Origin: Lolium rigidum
Lineage: Eukaryota > Streptophyta > Magnoliopsida > Poales > Poaceae
DNA length: 64,000 nt
Assembly (NCBI RefSeq): GCF_022539505.1
Contig: NC_061510.1
Location: 273,936,330-274,000,329, forward strand
Direction of reading: 5' to 3'
Program-made: the position numbers and the translations under genes
The notes under the pieces: model-generated
Seen by the model: only the letters and a program-made list of their open reading frames with translations
Told to the model about the DNA's origin: nothing
Database searches by the model: none
Shown here: in pieces, positions 56,275-64,000 of the stretch
Numbering within the stretch: the first letter of the stretch is position 1
Layout of the letters: each line of letters starts with the position of its first letter

Positions 56275-57305
56275 GCCGGCGGCCTGGCGGGAAACTTGGG
56301 CGCCAATGGCGTTTTCGCGCGCGCGGGAACCTTGGTGCGCGCGGGAACTTTCCCGCGCGTTCCACCGCCCGCCATGGCTGTCCCGTCGAGGCCTGCCATG
56401 GCGCAGCGCCGCGCAAGGAAGACGAACCACGTGGCGTCTCTTTGGGTCGCCGCGTTGGGCGCCGCGTGCGACCCAAACGGACACGCGGACGCGGGGCGCT
56501 GTCCGGGTGTCCGTTCGGCCACCCAAACGGCCCAAAACGGACGGCCCAGCGCGTCCGTTTGGGTCGCCCGGTTGGAGATGCCCTAAGCTGCTGGCAGGGT
56601 CTTCTAGCCCTACTTGTGTTCGATGCAATCAAGTGAGTTAAAAGAAACTTCACTCTGAAGTAGGTGCCCCTACATATACGACATAATCTTCACCTATAAC
56701 AAGCAACAAAGATCTACATATCGTTCAATTCACTCACAAGGAAAACTCTCACCTCCCAACTTTATCTTCCATGCTACGAAATAGGTGCCAATTACCCAAA
56801 CATAAGACATGCCAATATAGAGCAACGAACACAGAGTATGTAGGGATAGGAGACACCAGAAAAGAAGCACGCGCTGGTAAACGATTTTGCGGAGCTTGCC
56901 TACGGAACTTCCTACGAATGATGAAGGCACGCCGTGGAGTGGCGACGCTAGCCTTGCAGGGCAAAGACCAAATTAGCATATTGGCACCTCATCTTTTCCG
57001 GTTATTCCTGAGGATTCGCGCGAACGGAAGCAAGTGATCTGTCATGTCTCGTCCAATAACTAGATCATATCACCGGGCAGTGGCCACCGCATGGAGGATC
57101 AGCAGCAGCTGCCAGAGGAGCAGCAGTGGCTTGTGCAGGGGCGACAGTTTCTCCATTTCTGGTAGATGCTGATGGATTCAAATTGGTTCACTTCATCTCA
57201 ATGGCTGTAGTAGTCACTCTATATATTTTAGAGGACCTCCAACGAATCACTTCATTTTTTTGAAGAAACTACGGACTGTTGTTATGTTGTATGATAGAAT
57301 CACAA

Positions 57306-57543
57306 GGGAAAAACTACCCCCTGTAGCCTGTAGGTACTAGAAACTATGCTCCTAATAGGAAATTGCTAATAACTAACAACCACAGCTTGTACAATCAGTA
57401 CTGGGAACGATCTTGCATTGATTTACTACCCCAGCATAACATTAGCGACCTCTCCGAGCTACTAAAATACCCCTTGATTAACTGTGCATCAGAGAGCTTA
57501 GTTAACCCCACAATAAACATAGTTTGCTCCCTCTTTTTTTTAA
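57306..57543. repeat. Duplicated segment Y2, left part
   Basis: 57405..57543 matches 50553..51077 without the MITE (for example CTCCGAGCTACTAAA and GTTAACC...CACAATAAA). It continues after the second Harbinger element at 58552..58690, which matches 52773..52900 (ACTCCCTTGTGCTGGAAAC). Confidence 0.7.
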
Positions 57544-58551
57544 GGGTGTGTTCGGTTCTGGAATCTGGAGGAATGGAACGGGACGGTTCCGCACTTTTCG
57601 CTCGTTCGGGTGTTCGGTTGGTTACGAGGAACGGAACCAACTAGTTCCACAGAAGTGAATATTCCTCTAATATGCGGAATCGACCCGTGCGACCGAATTG
57701 GCCGGATGAGGAGGAACGGCTCGCTAAGCACAAAAATTAGCCTCGCTAATTCGACGCCACGCGCGCAGCAGCTCCCAGTGGCCAGCAGGCGCGGCGGGAC
57801 CAAGCACGCACGCGAGCTCGATCGACGGCCCCGCGGCGGAGGAGGCGACCATGCACGCACGCTGCGGTGGTGCGAGCACGCACGGCGGCTGGGCCAGCCA
57901 CGCGCGGGAGCTCGGCCGGCGGCCCCGCGGCGGAGGAGGCGGCCAGGCACGCGCGGGAGCTCGACCGGCGGCCCCGCGGCGGAGGAGGCGACCATGCACG
58001 CACGCTGCGGTGGTGCGAGCACGCACGGCGGCTGGGCCAGCCACGCGCGGGAGCTCGGCCGGCGGCCCCGCGGCGGAGGAGGCGGCCAGGCACGCGCGGG
58101 AGCTCGGCCGGCAGCCCCGCGGCGGAGGAGGCGGCCAGGCACGCCCTGGAGCTCAGCCGACGGCCCCGCGGCGGCGGCGCGAGCACACGCGGCGGTTGTG
58201 GGCCAGGCACGCACGCAGGCGGCGGCGCGAAGCAGGCGGCGGCGGGAGCACGCGTGGGCAGCCGCCCGAGCACTTGTGTAATTTGATTTGAGCATTGTGC
58301 AAATATTTTGAGCCAAAATATGCGTGAATTATAATTTTGAGATGGAAGATTAAGTTTAAGCTCAAATTATTAGCATTTTAAGCATGATTATGGATATTCC
58401 GTTCCACTCCCAGTTCCCCCAACCGAACAGAAAATGGAACCGTTCCGTTCCTCGATTTTTGCCGAACCGAACACGGTGTCGGAACCGTTCCATGACTTCG
58501 GAATGGAACCATTCCATTCCATTCCCTCTCGTTCTAGAACCGAACACACCC
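57544..58551. mobile_element. PIF/Harbinger-type non-autonomous element, 1008 bp
   Basis: Termini GGGTGTGTTCGGTTCT and AGAACCGAACACACCC are inverted repeats flanked by TAA (57541..57543 and 58552..58554). Outer arms are rich in GGAACGG/CCGTTCC. The middle is a GC-rich tandem repeat block. No transposase is present. Confidence 0.8.
57851..58136. repeat. GC-rich minisatellite, 143-bp period, two copies plus sub-repeats
   Basis: The unit starting ATGCACGCACGCTGCGGTGG occurs at 57851 and 57994 with a few differences. Each contains about 45-bp sub-repeats of the GCGCGGGAGCTCG...CCCCGCGGCGGAGGAGG type, which extend on both sides. Confidence 0.85.
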
Positions 58552-58719
58552 TAAGAGTAGCTGTACCGCCCCCACACACAACGGATTGCAAAACCACCAA
58601 AAGCGAATGTGCAGAATACCACCAGAGACTCTATCACTCCCTTGTGCTGGAAACTAGAAACTAACCCTTGACATTGTGACGAATAATGTTGCACCATCAT
58701 CGTAAGCCTCCTTTGGTTC

Positions 58720-60790
58720 GACATCAGCTGGAACAGGCAGATATTTCAGACTTCCAGACGGTTGTCGTGGACAAACAAACTTGTGCCAACCTCCTCCCCC
58801 GAGCATTCGTGCGTTGCCAATCCTCGGATGCATCTTGACTTCTCAGGTCCTGCTCCTCTCTGCCCTCATGAGTGCCACAGCCTAATTTCGGTTGGGAGAT
58901 GCGCAGCAGCATACTTCTTGCAAATGGCCTGTTTCCAGACATAAAATGTTGCATTAGAACAACAGGTTAGCTGAAACCTTAACAGGTTCAAGAAAATATA
59001 GTGAACAAGGACTACATTTCCTATCTCAAACATGTGCCCAGAAAAGATTTGGACTTACTACAGCATAGACATTGTTGACACCAACACTGCCCTTGCTTAT
59101 TATTGACACGTAAATGGGAACCTGGACTGAAGGGGGCAACATGCTTCTCCTGCTCCCTAGTCATACATACATGCAGTTGGTGATAATATGTAGAAAGGCT
59201 TTGAGAGACCTCTGGATTCATCAGAGTCAAGAGATCATGAAGTGCTTTAAGACCATGGTTGTATCCTGAATAAGGAGCAATTTCCACTGAAACTTTTTAA
59301 CACAATCAGAAAGAGGGAGCTTAATGAATACCAAGTTGTTTCATTCTACCAATGGCGTCTTGATAATCCATTATATGCTTCCTTCTTAACGCGGATTGTC
59401 AGAACCGTCAATGGTGGAAACATCAATAATAAGGTCTAAATGCAAACATATGATTCAGAAAGTAATGTTAATGCAGATAGCCAGAGAGAATCAAAATGTA
59501 ACCTGAATCCTCGGATGAATATTTTGTACTTGTCTTTCTGTCCTCAGTGTCTTCTCCGGTACAGAATCCTTAACAGTGAAAATGACAATAATAAAATCTA
59601 ATATAGTGTATTCTGAGCATATAATTCAGAACGTAATGTTGACGCAGAAAGAGAATAAAATGTAATCTGAATCCACAGAGGAGTATTTTGTGGCTGCCTT
59701 TTTATCCTCAGTGTCCTCTTCTGTACAAAATGTCAACAGTGAAAACGATGACAATATAATCTTATGTGATATAAACTGTATTGTGAACACATAATTCAGA
59801 AACTAATGCTAATGGGGAAGAGAATTAAAATGCAACCTGAATCCTCGGGTGAATATTTATGACTGTCTTCGCTATTTTTCTAGGATGGCCTGAGTTGCCC
59901 ATTTCATATGTAGGAAATCTTTTGCTTCCCCATGATCTTGTGGTGTCACCGCAGGAGCTATTCAAAATATCAACATAATCCACACCTCTTTGTTGAGCAT
60001 TACAAGTAACTTTGATGCCGGAACAAGAAACCATTTTTTCACAATAATCAGAATCAAGGACCAGAGCCTCAAAACAGGAGCGAATGTGAACAACAATGAG
60101 TCCTTCTCTTCTATGTGACGTGCACTTATAAATACCTCCCGTCCACAGCGGAGGACTGTCTTATTCTTATGCTTGGAAACTTCATGGTTCTTGAGATCTG
60201 TCCTCCGAAATGATATATGAATTTGTTTTGTATGATCTGTACAAAAAAATAGGGAAACATATATTGATATAAAGTTATAAACAGAACAATTTCATAGTTT
60301 CCTACAATAATGACCAGAATAAAAAAAAAGATAATGCGATGTAAAAACTATGTTCTATAGACCGGTCATAAAATGAATTAACAAATGGAACTTGAATACA
60401 TAATTAAGATTGAAAATTACCAGTGCACAATTAACCTGGAAATTAGCACACAATGTTAATCATCATCCTGAGCTTTGAAGTTCTTTCACTACAATGTTTC
60501 AGACCTACATAATTCACTGCTTATTTGGAATCCTAGAGTTTAACTAGAGACTTTGCTAGCACTAATGTTCCGAATGTATTCACTTCTGTGTGTTTGTGTA
60601 ACACGAACAGAAGTACAATCAAGTTCATCCAACAAGTAATAAACTTACCCATAACAAATCCAACCAATCCTGCTCACTTGAGACACTCAGTGGCCATGTG
60701 CCTACGGAAACACTTCATCATTTCATCCAAATGGAATACATATCTCTTGCACAAGATTTCTTCATTTGGGATGCTAGTCCAGCCATGTGC
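58720..60790 (-). pseudogene. B3-domain (REM-type) gene remnant, multi-exon
   Basis: On the minus strand a first exon (about 60790..60659, ending at a GGTAAG donor) reads MKCFRRHMA after a frameshift, typical of the N terminus of grass REM proteins. An exon at 59837..60236 (TTTGTACAG acceptor, CAG|GTTGCA donor) carries the C-terminal half of a B3 domain: [20 protein letters not shown], then after a 1-nt shift [18 protein letters not shown] and an acidic Ser-rich linker. Three tandem small exon-like units follow (59490..59890). Further down, about 58945..58720, YVWKQAICKKYAAAHLPTEI may be the start of a second B3 domain, ending at a TGA. B3 domains bind DNA. With frame breaks in two exons this copy is probably dead. 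Confidence 0.5.
59490..59990 (-). repeat. Three tandem units of 164-170 bp, each with an exon-like core
   Basis: The string (A)CCTGAATCC recurs at 59501, 59665 and 59835 with matching flanks (ATAATTCAGAA, TCAACAGTG, TTATCCTCAG). On the minus strand the cores read NIHPRIQ, NTPLWIQ and INIHPRIQ before a donor site. The donor is GT in two units and AT in the middle one. This looks like exon-level tandem duplication in the B3 linker. Confidence 0.6.
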
Positions 60791-61374
60791 TGAAATTTGA
60801 AGCTAATGTAAGTTGCACATTTAAAAAAAAGAAACTCTTAACATTAGCACAAGGGTAATCTCTCCTTCCTAGAGAGTACATATTGTTCTCCAGTTATGCG
60901 AGTAGTAACTATACTATATTTTACTCTTTACCCATTTTCTACCGGTTGAGCTCTTGTTTCTTCTACATTCAAAAAAAATATATACGCAGAGTCTTTCTAC
61001 TGAAAACTGTACATATAGCACAGCAAAGCTGCAACCTTGCCACCCTACACTATGTTTATGCAGCAAGGAAGAAAAAATGCAAAAATAGCAGCACTGCCCA
61101 GTAAATGGTGGAACAAAGCAAAGCAAGTAACTATGTTCTTATATGCTGACATCCAGCAACTTAGATTGTAACATTAAAGTGAACAGATGCACCTGATATG
61201 TCCTTTCCTTGCCGCAAGTAGAATGTTGGGGAGAGAAGACAACTTACCATTGCAAAAACAATCGATGAGCTAAATGGCGATTTGGAGAAGGAATCTCAAA
61301 GGTACTGATACATATATATGTCGATTAAATGTATCACTTCCTTTGAAGTGGAAAAGTTCAATTTCTAGAGGATT
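60791..61374. other. Intergenic stretch between B3 remnant and PPR gene
   Basis: AT-rich sequence that includes the 3' flank of the PPR gene. The short ORFs have random composition, and no gene or TE is supported. Confidence 0.5.
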
Positions 61375-64000
61375 TCAGTCTTTGGCAGGCATGGATTCAT
61401 GATCTGCATGCAGTGGCTCGACCTCATCCTCAGATGTTATAGCTTTTCGGCAATTTCTTATCATGTTTAACTTCCTCACTGCATTTTTCAACCTCCATTC
61501 AGGACTTTGATCCTTATATGAGGGAACAAAGCCCCTATCTTCTATATCATTGAGTAGTGTCTCTCCCTCCAGAATTCTGCCTGATGCATAGATGGCTCCA
61601 GCTATTGTGGCGTATGTTGTAAGGTTCGGTTGAAGTTGCTTAGATTTCATCTCTTCATAAAGATCTAATGCATCAGAAACACACTGATGCTTGCACAGAC
61701 CTGTGATTAGAACATTATAGGTGACAACATCAATCTTCAATCCATACAACTCCATTGACCTTTTGAGGTCCAAAGCATCAACAATCTTGCCTTCTTTACA
61801 CAGACCATGCATTAGGGTAGTGAAAGTAGCAATGGTTGGCACCAATCCTGCACGTATTATGCTACAGAAAACTATGATACCCTCTTCAACCTTTCCACAT
61901 TTACTAAGACCTCTAACAATTGAGCTTTCAGCAACTTCAGCTGGCACAACACCAAGAGCTGCCATTTCCTCTTTAAGCCTGAATGCTCCATTGATGTCCC
62001 CAATCCTGCATTTTGCATTGATTAAGGCAATATAGTGTGTATGCTTTGGTTCAAGCCCACTTTCAACCATGTCACGTAAAACATCACAACTCTGCTGCAA
62101 CCAGTTTTTCCTGATTAATCCATTTATCATGGCACTGTATGCTCTGCTGCTAGGTGACATATATAACCGCTTCATACAGTTGAAAAGCTGTAAAGCATTT
62201 GGCATCCTAGATTTTTCACTACATGCAGCTATGAGTAAGTCAAAATCTAACTTATCAGGATAAATGCCTTCTAAGACCATCTTTTCCAAGAACTTGACTG
62301 CAATTTCAATCATTCCCTGTTTGGTAAGTCCAAGCATAAGCAAACGATATGTCACATTGTTTGGCCTAATCCCTTTCCTTACCATATCTTTGTAGAGATA
62401 AATAGATCTTGATAAATGTCCCTTCTTGATGTGCCCATGCATAAGAATATTATAACTAGCCGGGTTTGGAGAAACCTCATTACGATGCATATCACAAATC
62501 ATCATATCTACTTTATGTATCATTCCTGCCTTTAGGTACCCATTTATCATTGAGTTGTAGGCAATACAATCAGCATACATGCCTTCTTTGCATATGATCT
62601 CCTGGAACAGGTAAGAAGCAACCTTAAGTTGGCCTTCCTTGATCAAACCATTCAACAAACATGTATATGTAACAATATCTGGGACAAACCCTTTCTGCAA
62701 CATCATCTGCAACAAGATGACCGCGGGTACAATTTTACCTTTTCTGCAAAAACCACTAAGAAGAATCGTGTAGGTATGAATGTCAGGTAGAAAGTTACTT
62801 GTAACCATTTTCTCACATAAATCCAGAGCTTCATCTAGTGTCCCATCTTTGCAGATCCCTAGAAGTAATGCATTAAAGGTTTTCTGATCAATGGCAGAAG
62901 GTATGTCAACAAGGCAGGCCATGAACTCCTTTGCTTGTACCAAGTGGCCTCCCTTGCATAATCCTCTAAGCAAATTCCTATATGTGTAAACATTTGGAGA
63001 ACAACCATATCTACCCATATTATCATACACTGAGAATGCCTCATGCATGTTACCTTTGGTGCAGTAGTAGTCTATTATACAGTTGAAAGCGGCGACATCA
63101 AATGATATCTGCATCCTAGACATGTATTGTTTGAATTGCTCAGCCTGTGCAATCATTCCTTTTCCATACAAAGAGCATAATAACGTATTATGGATGAATG
63201 AATTGGCAGTTAGGCCCCTTCGATAGATGTCCACAAAATACTTCAGTGCTTCTCTGACATATCCAGCCTTACAACAATAGCAAACTAGAGTTGTATAAAG
63301 CACCTCATTAGGCAAAACTCCAGTTTTTTGCATCCTTGGCAAAATCTCTTTTGTTTCATCCAGCTTACCCATCTTGCACATACCATTAATCAATGCTGAG
63401 TAAGTAATAACATCTGGATTAATCCCATCAACAAGCATGCACTTTAATATTTGTTTGGCCTTAGAAACCACTCCTAGCTGACAGAAACCATCAATCAGAA
63501 TAGTATACATAGTCCTATTGATTGTTGTACCTCTTGCTTTCAGAACTTCCATAAGATTCATTGCATGTCCCAGCATGGAAGCTTTGCAATAACCATTCAG
63601 CATGGCACTGTAAGTTAATTCACTTGGTTGTACACCAGCAACTTGCATTTCACATAGAACTCTTAAAGCTTCATCAGTGGTCCCATTTCGGCAATACCCA
63701 TCAATCAAGGTAGTGTAAGTAGCTAGACTTGGTTTCAGGCTCTGTTTCAGCATTTCGTTGAAGATATAGATAGCAATTTTCATCTTACCTTCATCAAAGA
63801 AACCTTTGATCAAAGTATTATATGTACATTCATCAGGTGATAAGTTATCTTCCCTCATTCTTTTGAGCAAAAGGTAGGCACGTGCACTCCTCTTCATTCT
63901 ACATAACTTATCTATCATGATGTTGTAAGTATATACATCTGGCTCTACACAATTCTTCTCCATATCTTCTAAGACACACATGGCAGCCTTGAACCTTCCC
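61375..64000 (-). CDS. Long P-class pentatricopeptide repeat protein, N-terminal part outside the window
   Basis: The reading frame is open from the right edge of the window to TGA at 61375..61377. No start can be assigned, because the frame continues past 64000 (GRFKAAMCVLEDM before the first motifs). About 23 complete 35-residue PPR motifs follow one another without gaps, of the type VxTYNxLIxGxCKxGxxxxA. A 46-residue tail with KLNMIRNCRK ends MPAKD. There are no L or S motifs and no E, DYW or SMR domain, so it is pure P class, acting in RNA binding, stability or splicing, usually in mitochondria or plastids. Motif order and the C-terminal tail resemble the long PPR family of Arabidopsis At5g55840. 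Targeting cannot be judged without the N terminus. Confidence 0.95.
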   Translation of the reverse strand, partial: GRFKAAMCVLEDMEKNCVEPDVYTYNIMIDKLCRMKRSARAYLLLKRMREDNLSPDECTYNTLIKGFFDEGKMKIAIYIFNEMLKQSLKPSLATYTTLIDGYCRNGTTDEALRVLCEMQVAGVQPSELTYSAMLNGYCKASMLGHAMNLMEVLKARGTTINRTMYTILIDGFCQLGVVSKAKQILKCMLVDGINPDVITYSALINGMCKMGKLDETKEILPRMQKTGVLPNEVLYTTLVCYCCKAGYVREALKYFVDIYRRGLTANSFIHNTLLCSLYGKGMIAQAEQFKQYMSRMQISFDVAAFNCIIDYYCTKGNMHEAFSVYDNMGRYGCSPNVYTYRNLLRGLCKGGHLVQAKEFMACLVDIPSAIDQKTFNALLLGICKDGTLDEALDLCEKMVTSNFLPDIHTYTILLSGFCRKGKIVPAVILLQMMLQKGFVPDIVTYTCLLNGLIKEGQLKVASYLFQEIICKEGMYADCIAYNSMINGYLKAGMIHKVDMMICDMHRNEVSPNPASYNILMHGHIKKGHLSRSIYLYKDMVRKGIRPNNVTYRLLMLGLTKQGMIEIAVKFLEKMVLEGIYPDKLDFDLLIAACSEKSRMPNALQLFNCMKRLYMSPSSRAYSAMINGLIRKNWLQQSCDVLRDMVESGLEPKHTHYIALINAKCRIGDINGAFRLKEEMAALGVVPAEVAESSIVRGLSKCGKVEEGIIVFCSIIRAGLVPTIATFTTLMHGLCKEGKIVDALDLKRSMELYGLKIDVVTYNVLITGLCKHQCVSDALDLYEEMKSKQLQPNLTTYATIAGAIYASGRILEGETLLNDIEDRGFVPSYKDQSPEWRLKNAVRKLNMIRNCRKAITSEDEVEPLHADHESMPAKD

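Larger units (their letters stand above)
55093..56583. mobile_element. PIF/Harbinger-type transposon, 1491 bp
   Basis: Termini GGGCATCTCCAAC and GTTGGAGATGCCC are perfect inverted repeats, extending imperfectly inward through GGGCGACCC. TAA is duplicated outside (55090..55092 and 56584..56586), the TWA target typical of PIF/Harbinger. It carries one gene on the minus strand (55491..56205) and no recognisable transposase. Confidence 0.85.
54900..57305. repeat. Duplicated segment X2, interrupted by a Harbinger element
   Basis: Same content as X1 but with the 1.5-kb element 55093..56583 inserted. X1 shows the corresponding uninterrupted junction. Copies are diverged, so the duplication is old. 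Confidence 0.75.

Noticed and set aside
55900..56586. 228-codon plus-strand ORF and 284-codon minus-strand ORF in the Harbinger element
   Set aside because: GC-driven overlap with the likely gene on the minus strand. Neither begins at the TATA-linked ATG and stays coherent.
57540..58316. Long ORFs in all frames (for example 258 codons on the minus strand)
   Set aside because: They lie in the GC-rich tandem repeat of a Harbinger element. Every frame is open and the translations are Pro/Ala/Arg repeats that follow the DNA repeat.

Overview
The window looks like nuclear DNA of a large-genome grass, most likely a Pooideae/Triticeae species. The reasons are a plant serpin with one intron, a plant P-class PPR gene, REM-type B3 gene remnants, and LTR retrotransposons nested several deep, together with CACTA, PIF/Harbinger and Mutator-type elements with the architecture usual for this group. 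Only two genes look like ordinary host genes, and each runs off an end of the window: a serpin at the left (1..2580, +) and a long pentatricopeptide repeat gene at the right (61375..64000, -).

From 3933 to 47575 the sequence is one nest of four LTR retrotransposons whose ends and 5-bp target-site duplications can be read directly. Element A (Gypsy, Tat-type, minus strand, TSD CCTGC) is the outermost. B (non-autonomous Athila-like, minus strand, 5113..12002, TSD AACCA) and D (Athila-like, plus strand, 20403..43874, TSD CCCTT) sit separately inside A. C (Tat-type, plus strand, 29730..42661, TSD CCTGG) sits inside the right LTR of D. Without its inserts A is about 13.3 kb and D about 10.5 kb. 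A inserted just upstream of the first ATG of a B3-domain gene remnant (47645..48137).

A and C both carry gag, protease, RT, a degenerate RNase H, a second (archaeal-type) RNase H and integrase. Each also has, between integrase and the 3' LTR, a spliced gene on the opposite strand preceded by a TATA box and convergent with pol. Both antisense genes encode related proteins (Transposase_28-like region, acidic/basic linker, coiled coil, alpha-helical C terminus). C carries an extra partial copy of the 3' half. All autonomous-type genes are now broken by stops and frameshifts. The one intact retrotransposon ORF of note is the 290-residue Gag/protease-like protein of B, whose protease motif is altered.

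From 47581 to 61374 lies gene-poor sequence: the B3 remnant, a retroposon with a 13-bp TSD, several foldback MITEs, a CACTA element carrying a Ulp1-like peptidase remnant, two PIF/Harbinger elements, and a local duplication whose copies give reciprocal empty sites for these insertions. A second B3/REM gene remnant lies on the minus strand (58720..60790) before the PPR gene.

Limits: all alignments and difference counts were made by eye, family assignments rest on motif recognition, and no database search was possible. The strongest candidates for something under-described are the paired antisense genes of the two Tat elements, an in-frame UAG at the same place between protease and RT in both, and the GC-rich hairpin shared by several Athila-like regulatory regions.
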